64,000 bases of DNA from Halovivax cerinus (GTDB lineage: Archaea; Halobacteriota; Halobacteria; Halobacteriales; Natrialbaceae). Position numbers and translations under genes: made by a program. Positions 18,257 to 26,534 of this stretch are shown here, one piece after another. The notes beneath the pieces are model-generated. The model was not told the DNA's origin. It ran no database searches and was given only the letters and a program-made list of their open reading frames with translations. Where the stretch lies: contig NZ_CP101824.1 of the NCBI RefSeq assembly GCF_024498195.1, positions 3,472,001-3,536,000 of the forward strand, read 5' to 3'. Position 1 is the stretch's first letter; each line of letters begins with the position of its first letter.

Positions 18257-18799
18257 ATGCGTCGCATCTACGAATCGAACGCGCTCCAGCGCGAGACGGG
18301 CCCGTTCACTCCCAACGAGCGCTCCGACGGCAACAAAGGACCGAGCGTGCCCGACGGAGACGACACCGGTCTCCTCGGAACGCTCGTCCCTGACGCGATC
18401 AGCGAGCGCGCCATTGCGATCGACGTATCGACGCCCAAGGCGGTCTACGACGAGAACGAACCCATCCCGTTCCACGTCACGGTGTACAACCGGCTGCCGT
18501 TCGGCGTCTCAATCGAAACGCCGACGCCTCTCCTGTGGACGTGGGAGTTACCCGACCGGCCAAACGGGGCCGCTGACGAAACGGCCGATCCGCCGGCTGA
18601 CGCGAGCCGGCACGTGTTCTCGGGCGACGAACGGAAGCGATTCGACAAACGCTGGCTCCAGCGCTTCCAGGTGTCGAAATCGGAGTGGGAGCGCGCAGCG
18701 CCGGGAACCTACACGATCCGAGTACGAGTGAACCTTCCCGGATCGGAACGCGACCAGCACACGAGCGAGACGGTCGTAGAAATCACACCGCAATCGTGA
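18257..18799 (+). CDS. Hypothetical haloarchaeal protein (DUF7974-like)
   Basis: 180 residues from the ATG at 18257, which starts the recognisable MRRIYESNALQRE. The first ~50 residues are polar. Residues ~60-180 look like a beta-rich domain (IAIDVSTPKAVYDENEPIPFHV; PGTYTIRVRVNLPGS), resembling a substrate-binding or intracellular proteinase-inhibitor-like fold. I recall similar haloarchaeal proteins under a DUF7974 label, without known function. No signal peptide is visible. The gene stands alone, 72 bp after the ABC operon, and converges with 18824-19711. Confidence 0.7.
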   Translation: MRRIYESNALQRETGPFTPNERSDGNKGPSVPDGDDTGLLGTLVPDAISERAIAIDVSTPKAVYDENEPIPFHVTVYNRLPFGVSIETPTPLLWTWELPDRPNGAADETADPPADASRHVFSGDERKRFDKRWLQRFQVSKSEWERAAPGTYTIRVRVNLPGSERDQHTSETVVEITPQS

Positions 18800-18823
18800 C
18801 CGTCGACGGGCGTCGAACCGTCG

Positions 18824-19711
18824 CTACGGAATAAATCCCTTCTTCGCCGTTCCGGCGTCGACGTCGTCGGGATCGAGTTCGACGAAGTGTGCGTCACACG
18901 ACCCACAGCGATAGGTGACGACCTGAAACTCACGGCAACACGACGTGACCGTCTCTTCGTCGAACGACACCTCGCCACCGCACGTGGGACAGGTCTCCCA
19001 GAGCGATCGAATCGATCTGAGTAGCCTGACGCGCTGTTCGACGGGAACGTCCGACCAGTCGTCACGACGGTCGCGAAGGACGTCGTGTGCCGCGACGTCG
19101 ACGACGAACGCCGGCTCCGAGGGCCACCGACGAATCCGTCGGCGAGTCTCGATCGCGGGGTAGTCTCGATCAGGGACCGACACCTCGTCTGGCGTCACGT
19201 CGAACATCTCCGCGACGAACTCTACGTCGACGACACCGTCGAACGACGCCGCACGTTCTTCAGCCTGCGCCCTGAAGTCGGACGAAAGCGTCCGTCCGTC
19301 GCCACTGACCTCGACGACACCGGCGTCTTTCAGGTACGTCTCGCCGTCGACGCTGTGTTCTTCCCGGTACTGGATCTTTCTGATCGCCTCGTCCAGCGGA
19401 TTCCCGCCCCCGCCGTCCGTCACCATCGGCGGTTCGTGCTCGAAGCGTGCGAGGACGGTGTCCGGTAGATACCGCTTGGTCAGCGTGGGCGTTCCCGGGA
19501 CGAGGTATCCACGGACGTAGATGACCACGAGCGAGAGACCGAACGCGACCGCGCCGAGCGCCGGGTGTACCAGCGCCAGCGCGAGGCCCAAAACCGCGCC
19601 GATCGCTACGTTAACGCCCGTACACGGCGGACAGCGGTTCGTACCGGTGTATTCGGGGTTCTTGAGCGACGATAGACCGGATCGAATCGTCGACGTCACA
19701 GACTCGTCCAT
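18824..19711 (-). CDS. Membrane protein with C-terminal zinc-ribbon-like domain
   Basis: 295 residues. The start is the ATG at 19711 (MDESVTSTIRSGL); the frame is open further upstream but that part is not protein-like. A CPPC motif near residue 31 precedes two adjacent hydrophobic segments (about 36-75). The rest is soluble, and the C-terminal ~50 residues contain ETCPTCGG, SCCREFQ and YRCGSCDAHF: three Cys pairs of a zinc ribbon or rubredoxin-like fold. I do not recognise a function. The gene is single and convergent with 18257-18799. Confidence 0.75.
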   Translation of the reverse strand: MDESVTSTIRSGLSSLKNPEYTGTNRCPPCTGVNVAIGAVLGLALALVHPALGAVAFGLSLVVIYVRGYLVPGTPTLTKRYLPDTVLARFEHEPPMVTDGGGGNPLDEAIRKIQYREEHSVDGETYLKDAGVVEVSGDGRTLSSDFRAQAEERAASFDGVVDVEFVAEMFDVTPDEVSVPDRDYPAIETRRRIRRWPSEPAFVVDVAAHDVLRDRRDDWSDVPVEQRVRLLRSIRSLWETCPTCGGEVSFDEETVTSCCREFQVVTYRCGSCDAHFVELDPDDVDAGTAKKGFIP

Positions 19712-19873
19712 CGGATCACGGTACGCACGCGGCAGTAAAATATGACGTGGTTTCGCACCCGTCACTCCGACACAACCGGGTATCGACCTGGGTGTGATCG
19801 AACCTCCGCACGAGCGTCGACTCGACGTCGTCGAATCCCACTGTATCCCTCGGACGACACCGAATCGTCGACG

Positions 19874-19922
19874 CTCGCGAATTACTCGCGACAAATCATA
19901 ACGGGAGGGAGATTTGAACAAC
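19874..19922 (-). repeat. Degenerate copy of the tRNA-iMet 3' end and its downstream flank
   Basis: On the minus strand positions 19922-19899 match the T-arm and acceptor 3' end of the intact tRNA (20043-20020) at 21 of 24 bases, including the TTCAAATC T-loop and CCTCCCG. The similarity continues about 25 bp past the tRNA end (ctcgcgaatt...ctcgcg at 19874 versus ctcgcgagttt...ctcgtg at 19993), with a 2-bp shift. There is no 5' tRNA half here. This is either an old partial duplication or the scar of an element that once used the tRNA as its target. Confidence 0.6.
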
Positions 19923-20019
19923 CCCCCGAGAACCTGCTCGCTTCACTTACAGAACCTCGGTCTCGTTCGAACTACTCGTGCTATACCAGCCACTCGCGAG
20001 TTTGCTCGTGGCAGAAGTA

Positions 20020-20094
20020 TAGCGGGAGGTAGATTTGAACTACCGATCTGCGGGTTATGAGCCCGCCGGAATCTCCTGGCTATCCCATCCCGCT
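20020..20094 (-). tRNA. Initiator tRNA-Met (CAT)
   Basis: 75 nt on the minus strand. The acceptor stem is AGCGGGA / TCCCGCT with the A1-U72 pair. The anticodon arm is GCGGG-CTCATAA-CCCGC, so the anticodon is CAT, and three consecutive G-C pairs flank the loop. The A1-U72 pair and the three G-C pairs are the archaeal initiator hallmarks. The T-arm is GGTAG-TTCAAAT-CTACC. The discriminator A is at 20020. CCA is not encoded. Confidence 0.93.
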
Positions 20095-20264
20095 GTCTCA
20101 TCGTACCCGAGAACGGTAGTTAAGGGTTGTGATTCCCGTGCCGTGTGTGGGTTTGTACCGTGAGCGTGTCGAGTTCGCGATGAGCCGAGACGGAGCGACG
20201 TGATCGAGACGCTACCGCGGTGGACCCGAGGCCAGTGCCCGGTGAGTACGCCAAACGAGAGAAA

Positions 20265-20519
20265 CTACGCGGCGGAGGCGACGACCGCCACGTCCGATTC
20301 GTCGTAGTGTTCGACGTCGAGAAAGTGTGGGATGTAGGAGCGGCGGTCGTAGGCGTCCCGTTCGTCCTCAGAGCCGACGGTGCACCACAGCTGGACGCGG
20401 TCCGGACCGTGCCACTCACCCATTCGGTTGATCCCGAAACAGACGAACTCCTCACCGTCGACGGTGATCACGGCGTCCTTCCTGATCCCGGGATCGCCGT
20501 GGATGATGAGTTGCTTCAT
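20265..20519 (-). CDS. HAH_0734 family protein
   Basis: 84 residues starting at the ATG at 20519 ([20 protein letters not shown]). An ATG two codons upstream is possible but family members begin here. The sequence shows the family pattern [20 protein letters not shown] and [15 protein letters not shown]. It is a small, acidic, probably cytoplasmic protein of unknown function. It is divergent from the ribosomal operon that starts at 20682, and HAH_0734-type genes are commonly found next to rpl44e in haloarchaea (recalled, not checked). Confidence 0.85.
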   Translation of the reverse strand: MKQLIIHGDPGIRKDAVITVDGEEFVCFGINRMGEWHGPDRVQLWCTVGSEDERDAYDRRSYIPHFLDVEHYDESDVAVVASAA

Positions 20520-20681
20520 GCGCAAATTCTCGTAGCGCCGTACCGTAAGCGCTTCGGAGTGCGGGCTGTGCGGCGATACCAGGAAGGTGCGGGGAAATCG
20601 CAGGAGCCACGTCCAATCGGTGCGTGGCGAACCAAACGGGTTTTAAGCGGCGGTGTCCAACTCGGGGTAAGTGAGATAGTC

Positions 20682-20966
20682 ATGCAGATGCCACGCCGAT
20701 TCAACACCTATTGCCCGCACTGCAACGAACACCACGAGCACGAAGTCGAGAAGGTCCGGACCGGCCGCTCGACGGGGATGAAGAAGGTCGCCGACCGACA
20801 GCGTCGCCGACAGACCTCGTCGATCGGTAACTCCGGGAAGTTCTCGAAAGTGCCGTCCGGGAACAAACCGACGAAGAAGACCGACCTCAAGTACCGCTGC
20901 AGCGAGTGCGGCAAGGCCCACCTCCGCGAGGGATGGCGAGCCGGCCGACTCGAATTCCAGGAGTGA
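20682..20966 (+). CDS. rpl44e: Ribosomal protein L44e
   Basis: 94 residues. It begins [20 protein letters not shown] with two zinc-binding Cys pairs, CPHC (11-14) and CSEC in [16 protein letters not shown], as in archaeal L44e, a protein of the large subunit E site. The ATG at 20682 gives the family N-terminus; a second ATG is at 20688. A TTTTAAG element ~38 nt upstream is a plausible promoter. It leads the translation operon 20682-22901 with tight spacing. Confidence 0.95.
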   Translation: MQMPRRFNTYCPHCNEHHEHEVEKVRTGRSTGMKKVADRQRRRQTSSIGNSGKFSKVPSGNKPTKKTDLKYRCSECGKAHLREGWRAGRLEFQE

Positions 20967-20971
20967 TATCG

Positions 20972-21145
20972 ATGGCAGGAACCTTCTACCGCGTTCAGTG
21001 TGCCGACTGTGAGAACGAACAGGTCGTCTTCGGGAAGGCCTCGACGACCGTCTCCTGTGCCGTCTGCGGAACGACCCTCGCGCGACCGACCGGTGGCAAC
21101 GCCTCGATCGAACACGAGATCGTAGAAACCGTCGAGTCACGATGA
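20972..21145 (+). CDS. rps27e: Ribosomal protein S27e
   Basis: 57 residues from the ATG at 20972, five bases after rpl44e, with an SD-like GGAGTGAT just before it. The zinc ribbon is CADC...CAVC. Small-subunit zinc protein. Its stop overlaps the start of eif2a by 4 bp (ATGA), so translation is probably coupled. Confidence 0.95.
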   Translation: MAGTFYRVQCADCENEQVVFGKASTTVSCAVCGTTLARPTGGNASIEHEIVETVESR

Positions 21146-21942
21146 AGTACAGCGGCTGGCCTGATCCCGGAGAACTCGTCGTCGGCAAGATCGACGAGAT
21201 CGAAGACTTCGGTGTCTTCGTCGACCTCGAGGAGTACGAGGACAAACGCGGTCTCGCACACATCTCCGAGGTCGCGAGCGGCTGGATCAAGAACGTGAGA
21301 GATCACGTTCGCGAGGGCCAGATCACTGTCTGTAAAGTACTCGATGTCGACGAATCCGCCCAGCAGATCGACCTCTCGATCAAGGACGTCAACGACCACC
21401 AGCGATCCGAGAAGATCCAGGAGTGGAAGAACGAACAGAAGGCCGACAACTGGATGGAGCTCGCGTTCGGCGACGAGGTCGAAACCGAGACCTACACGAC
21501 CATCGCGAACGAACTCCTGGCCGTCCACGGAACCCTCTACGACGCGTTCGAAGAGTCGGCTATCCACGGCGCAGACGCGCTCTCCGACACCGATCTCGGC
21601 GACGACGAGGTCGACGCCATCGTCGACGCCGCCCGCGAGAACGTCTCGGTCCCCTACGTGAACGTAACCGGGTACGTGGACTTAGAAAACCCGACCGCGT
21701 CCGGAGTCGACGGCGTCAGAACGGCACTCGAAGCGGGTGCAGGCAACGGCGACGTTCCCGACGAAGTCGACCTGGACGTCACCTACGTCGGCGCTCCGGA
21801 GTACCGCATCCAGGTCACGGCGCCGAACTACAAGACAGCCGAGTCACAGCTCGAAGCGAGCGCCGAACGGGCGATCACCGCGATCGAATCCGAAGGCGGC
21901 ACCGGCTCGTTCCACCGCGAACGCCACACCGACGACGAGTGA
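21142..21942 (+). CDS. eif2a: Translation initiation factor aIF2 subunit alpha
   Basis: 266 residues, normal length. Residues ~9-84 form the S1/OB domain ([35 protein letters not shown]), then a helical domain to ~170 and the alpha/beta C-terminal domain ([20 protein letters not shown]). aIF2 alpha-beta-gamma brings initiator Met-tRNA to the 30S subunit. The initiator tRNA gene lies 1 kb away but on the other strand. Confidence 0.95.
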   Translation: MKYSGWPDPGELVVGKIDEIEDFGVFVDLEEYEDKRGLAHISEVASGWIKNVRDHVREGQITVCKVLDVDESAQQIDLSIKDVNDHQRSEKIQEWKNEQKADNWMELAFGDEVETETYTTIANELLAVHGTLYDAFEESAIHGADALSDTDLGDDEVDAIVDAARENVSVPYVNVTGYVDLENPTASGVDGVRTALEAGAGNGDVPDEVDLDVTYVGAPEYRIQVTAPNYKTAESQLEASAERAITAIESEGGTGSFHRERHTDDE

Positions 21943-21952
21943 GCACCGGCCC

Positions 21953-22129
21953 GTGAAATCTGATATCCGCGTCTGTCGGACGCACGAACACGACAGACCA
22001 GTGTACACCCTCTCCGACACCTGTCCGTTCTGCGGCGAGCGTACCGAAAACAGCGCTCCGGCGCCGTTCTCGCCGGACGATCGCGTCGGCGAGTACCGAC
22101 GCGCACTTAAGCGACGCCGTCGCTCGTAG
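21953..22129 (+). CDS. nop10: H/ACA ribonucleoprotein protein Nop10
   Basis: 58 residues from a GTG at 21953. The archaeal Nop10 pattern is complete: an N-terminal half-ribbon in which the usual first Cys pair is reduced (IRVCRTHEHDRPVYTL), then DTCPFCG, and a C-terminal helix PAPFSPDDRVGEYRRALKRR. It supports Cbf5 in guide-RNA-directed pseudouridylation. Position after eif2a is conserved in archaea. Four bases separate it from the PAC2 gene. Confidence 0.93.
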   Translation: MKSDIRVCRTHEHDRPVYTLSDTCPFCGERTENSAPAPFSPDDRVGEYRRALKRRRRS

Positions 22130-22133
22130 AGGT

Positions 22134-22901
22134 ATGGACGAACTCGATATCGAGGTCGTCGCGGAACCGAGCCTCGACGACCCGGTGTTGATCGAAGGAT
22201 TGCCGGGCGTCGGCCACGTCGGTGCCCTGGCCGCCGATCACCTCCTCGAAGAGTTCGACGACGAATCGACGCTCGTCCGCCGTCTCTACTCGACCGCCTT
22301 TCCACCCCAGGTGTCGGTCGACGACGGCGTCGCGTCGCTCACCTGTACGGAGGTTCACGCGGTGACGGACACTGGCGGCCGGGACCTGCTCGTCTACACA
22401 GGAGATCACCAGGCCCAGCACGGCGAAGGTCACTACACGCTCGCCGAGGCGTACCTCGACGTCGCGGAATCCTTCGACGTCAGCGAGTGTTACGCGCTCG
22501 GCGGCGTTCCCACCGGCGAACTGATCGAGACGTACGACGTCGTCGGCGCCGTCACTGGTGAGGAGATGATCGACGACCTCGAATCGGCCGGCGTCGAGTT
22601 CCGAGAGGACGAACCGGCAGGCGGCATCGTCGGGGTCTCCGGACTATTGCTGGGTCTCGGCGCCCGACGCGACCTCACGGCCGCCTGTCTGATGGGTGAG
22701 ACGAGCGGCTACCTCGTCGACCCGAAGAGCGCGAGGGCCGTCCTCTCCGTACTCGAGTCACGTCTCGGGTTCGAAATCGGGTACGACTCGCTCGACGAGC
22801 GCGCCGAGGAGATGGAAGCGGTCATGGGCAAGATCCGGGAGATGGAATCCCAGGCGACGATGGACGTGCCGAGCGAGGACGATTTGCGCTACATCGGGTG
22901 A
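22134..22901 (+). CDS. PAC2 family proteasome-assembly-chaperone-like protein
   Basis: 255 residues. N-terminal VLIEGLPGVGHVGALAADHLLE and the YTGDHQAQ, YALGGVPTGEL and ASGLLLGLG-type (VSGLLLGLGARR) motifs define the archaeal PAC2/PbaB-like family. Archaeal relatives bind 20S proteasome alpha subunits or serve as their assembly chaperones, but not all have been tested. It is the last gene of the rpl44e operon. Confidence 0.88.
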   Translation: MDELDIEVVAEPSLDDPVLIEGLPGVGHVGALAADHLLEEFDDESTLVRRLYSTAFPPQVSVDDGVASLTCTEVHAVTDTGGRDLLVYTGDHQAQHGEGHYTLAEAYLDVAESFDVSECYALGGVPTGELIETYDVVGAVTGEEMIDDLESAGVEFREDEPAGGIVGVSGLLLGLGARRDLTAACLMGETSGYLVDPKSARAVLSVLESRLGFEIGYDSLDERAEEMEAVMGKIREMESQATMDVPSEDDLRYIG

Positions 22902-22921
22902 CCGTCGCACCCGGCGAGGGA

Positions 22922-23719
22922 CTACCGATTCTCGGTTCCCTGAGCGTCTGAGACTTCGTAGGAGACGTCGCTGTCGCGAAGTTCGTCCGTGATGCGACCG
23001 ACGGCGTCCGGCGTGGCCGCGACGAGGACGTCGAGGCCCCGCTCGGCCGCCGCCGACGCGACGGCACCGGCGGCGACGGTGACAGCGGGATCGACGTCGA
23101 TCGACTCGAGCGCGACGACGGACTCGACACCGCTGGCTGCGACGAGATCGACCCGCTCGACGGCCGAGGAAAGCGAATCCGAATCGACCGCAGTCGATCC
23201 ACCGGCCCGAACCGGTGGAATCTGCAACACTTCGACGGTTCCCGGATCGAGTTCGATGACGCCCTCGAACCCTGTGACGCCCACGTCGCTCCCGGCCGCC
23301 CCGTCGGTCGTCGCGATGGCGGTCGCCCCGCCAGATTCTCCAGGTGACGCGTGCAAGTGACCGTCGCGGATCGAAAGCGACACCGTCTCGCCCTCGACGA
23401 TAGCGTCTGTCGCGATGGCAGCGTCCTCGTCGACGGCCCCGAGGACGTCCTCGGTGACGTGGTCGGCGAATCGCCGCACAGCTTCCGACGCCCGGAAGAG
23501 CCAGTCGACGCCCTCGTTGGTCACGCGATAGCGCGACCGCGCTTCCTTCTCGACGAACCCTTCGTCCACGAGTTCTCGAATGTACTCGCTTACGGCCTGG
23601 CTCGTCACGCCGACCTCGTCGGCGATTTCGCTCTGACTGACGGCCGGCTGGCGTTCGGCGATCTCGACGAGGATGCGCAGACGCGTCGCGACGCGTTTGT
23701 TGTCGAGGACATCGACCAT
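22922..23719 (-). CDS. MarR/TrmB-like HTH transcriptional regulator (DUF7839-type)
   Basis: 265 residues from the ATG at 23719 (MVDVLDNKRVATRLRILVEI). An in-frame GTG nine bases upstream lies inside a palindrome and is less likely. Residues ~5-75 are a winged helix (AVSQSEIADEVGVTSQAVSEYIREL; RYRVTNEGVDWL). Residues ~85-260 contain repeated alpha/beta segments that resemble a ligand-sensing domain, including an acidic IELDPGTVEVLQIPPVRAGGS stretch. The perfect 9-bp palindrome between TATA box and ATG suggests that it represses itself. Confidence 0.82.
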   Translation of the reverse strand: MVDVLDNKRVATRLRILVEIAERQPAVSQSEIADEVGVTSQAVSEYIRELVDEGFVEKEARSRYRVTNEGVDWLFRASEAVRRFADHVTEDVLGAVDEDAAIATDAIVEGETVSLSIRDGHLHASPGESGGATAIATTDGAAGSDVGVTGFEGVIELDPGTVEVLQIPPVRAGGSTAVDSDSLSSAVERVDLVAASGVESVVALESIDVDPAVTVAAGAVASAAAERGLDVLVAATPDAVGRITDELRDSDVSYEVSDAQGTENR

Positions 23720-23743
23720 GCGTCTCACTCCGGGGTGAGACGC
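23720..23743 (-). promoter_or_regulatory. Palindromic operator directly before the HTH regulator start codon
   Basis: GCGTCTCAC - 6 bp - GTGAGACGC is a perfect 9-bp inverted repeat that abuts the ATG at 23719. On the minus strand it is preceded by a T-rich TATA-like element (agctttttg, about 23744-23752) at roughly -27. A repressor bound here would cover the start point of a leaderless transcript. Confidence 0.65.
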
Positions 23744-23846
23744 AAAAAGCTAGGTGATCCTGTCGACGGACGGTGTCGGTCCGATGGTCCCGTCCGAACC
23801 CGACGCGGGCACGATACGAAGTATGGGCGAAACGGACGGAGAGCCG

Positions 23847-24299
23847 TCACTCAGCCGGTCGTTTGCGAGAGAGGACCGTCCGATCGAACTCGCAGACGAT
23901 CTCGTCGTCCTGGTTGTACACCGTGACGTGCATGGTGACGACGCCGCGCTCGCCGTCGGAGGTCTCTCGCTTCTCGGTGACCGTCGACGTGACACGGATC
24001 GTATCGCCGTGAAACACCGGTTTCGGGTGTTCGACGTCGTCGTACGAGAGGTTCGCGACGATCGTTCCGTCGGTCGTTTCGGGGATCGTGATGCCGACTG
24101 CGAGCGACATCGTGTAGAGACCGTTGACCAGCCGTTCGCCGAAGTCGGTCTCGGCGGCGAACTCGTCGTCCAGGTGCAGCGGCTGCTGGTTCATCGTCAT
24201 GTCGCAGAAGCGCTGATTGTCGCTCTCGGAGATCGTCCGGCGTCGTTCGTGCTCGATCGTCTCCCCGACGTCGAACTCCTCGAAGTAGCGTCCAGTCAT
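23847..24299 (-). CDS. MaoC-like (R)-specific hydratase family protein
   Basis: 150 residues from the ATG at 24299 (MTGRYFEEFDVGETIEH); an ATG six codons earlier is not preferred. It has the hot-dog fold pattern of MaoC hydratases: SESDNQRFCDMTMNQQPLHL corresponds to the catalytic Asp/His region (N-x-x-P-x-H), followed by FGERLVNGLY. Such proteins hydrate enoyl-CoA, crotonyl-CoA or mesaconyl-CoA thioesters. The single-domain length differs from the ~340-residue mesaconyl-CoA hydratase. A CitE-like gene lies 2 kb away and may act on a related acyl-CoA. Confidence 0.83.
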   Translation of the reverse strand: MTGRYFEEFDVGETIEHERRRTISESDNQRFCDMTMNQQPLHLDDEFAAETDFGERLVNGLYTMSLAVGITIPETTDGTIVANLSYDDVEHPKPVFHGDTIRVTSTVTEKRETSDGERGVVTMHVTVYNQDDEIVCEFDRTVLSRKRPAE

Positions 24300-24354
24300 G
24301 CGAGACTGTTCGTTCAACCGGACAATAAGCGAATCGAAGACGATCGAACGGTCC

Positions 24355-24381
24355 CCCTGAGGGCGAACAGTCCCCCTCAGG
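24355..24381 (-). terminator. Possible hairpin at the 3' end of the peptidase gene
   Basis: CCTGAGGG (24355-24362) and CCCTCAGG (24374-24381) form an 8-bp perfect inverted repeat that overlaps the last codons of the 24377-26287 gene. There is no U-run after it on the minus strand, so termination is only a guess; it could equally be a binding site upstream of the MaoC gene. Confidence 0.3.
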
Positions 24382-26287
24382 AACTATTCGCGTCCCTGAA
24401 CGCATCGAGCCCGCCGACGACCGGGACGTCGAAACTGCTCCAGCCGGGCAGGAGCGTCACTTCCGGATAGTGCGAGGGTCGTTTGGTGAAGTCGTAGTCG
24501 CTCGATCTGAGGACGATCCCGAGACGGTGGCCCGACTCGAAGACGTAATCGTCCGCCTGCATCGGGAACCGAGCGCGGTAGCGGCCTGGGTCGGAATCGA
24601 GACGATAGGACTCGTAGAGCGACTCGAAGTTGTTCGCATTCATCCAGCCGCGACAGACGATCGAACCGTTGTCGTACTGGTCGTAGTCGACGAGGATTGC
24701 GGTGATGAGCGCGGCCGGTTCGTCACAGGAGAGCGCCAGGTTTGGCTCGATCGTTCCGGAGACGTGCAGATCCGTCTGGAGCTGGTTGGTTCGATAGACC
24801 AGCGAGTACGGCGAATCGAGGTCGTCGACGAGCGACGATGTCGGCGTGGATGGATCGTCTTCGAACGACTCCGTGCTCGGATCGCCGATCCGCGGCAGGG
24901 TCGTCAACCGGCCAGCACCGTCACCGGCGGGATCGGGCGAGACGGAGACGACATCTACGTCCTGGTGCGGCCAGGCGTCGTACTCGTCGAACGACCCGTC
25001 TGGGCGTTCGACCGTCGCGATCGGGACATCGTCGAGGGCGTCGCCCGGTTCCTGCAGCCAGTGGGTGAGCCAGATGTTCAGCGTATCGATCCAGGGGTTC
25101 GGGTGTTCTTCAATCGGATCTGCGTGCGCGGCCTGCATCAGCCACATCCGATGGTCCGTGTCGGCCTGTCCCTCGGTCAGGGCATCGTACCAGCGTCCGG
25201 CGTTTCTGGTCTTGACGTTGGTATCGTGGAGGCCGTGGACCACCAGCACCGACGCCTCGACCTGGTCGACGTCGAGAACGTAATCGCGCTCGTCCCAGAA
25301 GTCGTTCTTGTTGCCGGTGAGTCGGTCCTGTCGGTCGATGAGGTCCTGGCGAGCGGAGTCACAGACGTACGAGCCGGATCGTGTGATGACCGAGTCGAAG
25401 AGCGAATCGGTGTCCATCGCAGCGCCGGCGCCGGGGCCGGTCGCGATCACGGCGCCGTTCGCGCGGTAGTACGTGTACCAGCTCGAGATCGCGGCGATCG
25501 GAACGATCGTTTCGAGACCGTCCACACCGGTCGAGGCGACCCCGTTCGGGAGCGTGCCGTTGTAGGACACGCCGAGCATGCCGGTCGCCCCGTTCGTCCA
25601 GTCGGCCTCGACGGTCGAGCCACCGGATCGCGAGGTGTAGGCCGTCGCGCGACCGTTGAACCAGTCGACGACCGACTTCATGGCATCGATCTCCGCCGGG
25701 CCGCCGATGGTTGGACAACCGGTCGACTGTTCAGTGCCGATGGAGGCCGCGTACGCCCAGGCGAATCCTCGCGGCAGGAACTCATCCTCGTAGTCGCTCG
25801 GTCCGATCGGCGTACCCTCGGAGCCGGTGAACTCGAGGAGGTCGTCCTCGGACGTGATGAGTGCATCTTCAGAGCCACCCCGAGCGCTCCGTCGACCGTT
25901 CGTCTCCTCCGGCACGTAGAGTTCGTCGTCCATCGAGTGCGAGGACCCCTGGTTGAGTCCCCCGTAGTATGGGCTCGGCTGTACGACGACGGGAAGCGGA
26001 TTCGACGGGCCGGCGTCGTCGGGGTAGGCCACCTCGACGTGGACTCGGTCCGGCGACCCGGAGCCGTCGGTGTCGACCTCCGTCTCGACCCAGACGTCTT
26101 CGCGGACGACCGTCGAGTCGGCGAACGCGGGCTGAGATCGACCGTTCCTGATCACGGGTCGTGTCGGTCGACCGTCGCGCCTGGCACCGGCCGTCGACAC
26201 CATCGCCGCGCCGGAGAGACCGGTCGCAGAGGCCCGGAGAATCCGTCGGCGGGTCGCGTTCTGCCGTCGGTCGGGAGTCTCGTTCAT
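24377..26287 (-). CDS. Secreted Xaa-Pro dipeptidyl-peptidase-like hydrolase (CocE/NonD, S15 family)
   Basis: 636 residues with a Tat signal (TRRRILRASATGLSG, ending near AGA). Catalytic triad candidates are Ser in GVSYNGTLP (~241), Asp in HGLHDTNVK (~354) and His in QAAHADP (~387). The N-terminal VVVQPSPYYGG segment and the C-terminal jelly-roll-like region (FESGHRLGIVLRSSDYDFT) are those of PepX/CocE enzymes. It should cleave Xaa-Pro dipeptides or acyl esters outside the cell. It could feed peptides to importers, but the ABC genes are 6 kb away and no link is shown. Its start region faces the CitE-like gene. Confidence 0.88.
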   Translation of the reverse strand: MNETPDRRQNATRRRILRASATGLSGAAMVSTAGARRDGRPTRPVIRNGRSQPAFADSTVVREDVWVETEVDTDGSGSPDRVHVEVAYPDDAGPSNPLPVVVQPSPYYGGLNQGSSHSMDDELYVPEETNGRRSARGGSEDALITSEDDLLEFTGSEGTPIGPSDYEDEFLPRGFAWAYAASIGTEQSTGCPTIGGPAEIDAMKSVVDWFNGRATAYTSRSGGSTVEADWTNGATGMLGVSYNGTLPNGVASTGVDGLETIVPIAAISSWYTYYRANGAVIATGPGAGAAMDTDSLFDSVITRSGSYVCDSARQDLIDRQDRLTGNKNDFWDERDYVLDVDQVEASVLVVHGLHDTNVKTRNAGRWYDALTEGQADTDHRMWLMQAAHADPIEEHPNPWIDTLNIWLTHWLQEPGDALDDVPIATVERPDGSFDEYDAWPHQDVDVVSVSPDPAGDGAGRLTTLPRIGDPSTESFEDDPSTPTSSLVDDLDSPYSLVYRTNQLQTDLHVSGTIEPNLALSCDEPAALITAILVDYDQYDNGSIVCRGWMNANNFESLYESYRLDSDPGRYRARFPMQADDYVFESGHRLGIVLRSSDYDFTKRPSHYPEVTLLPGWSSFDVPVVGGLDAFRDANSS

Positions 26288-26534
26288 GCACAGTCACCGT
26301 TCGTCGTTCGCCCGGCGTCCACCGGACCGTCAGTACGTTCAGTACGCATCAACAAACGATTATAGACGGTGCTATTTAATTTATTTCGTCGTGTTTGGTA
26401 CATATTATTCCCGTAAGCCGCATAGATCTCGGATGGGGCTGCGACATGGATTCGACGCACGACCGATCGGGACCGGCGGCTGGCTCGCATCGAAAATCCG
26501 TACGTTCAACTCACAACCCGCACAAGGCAGTGAC

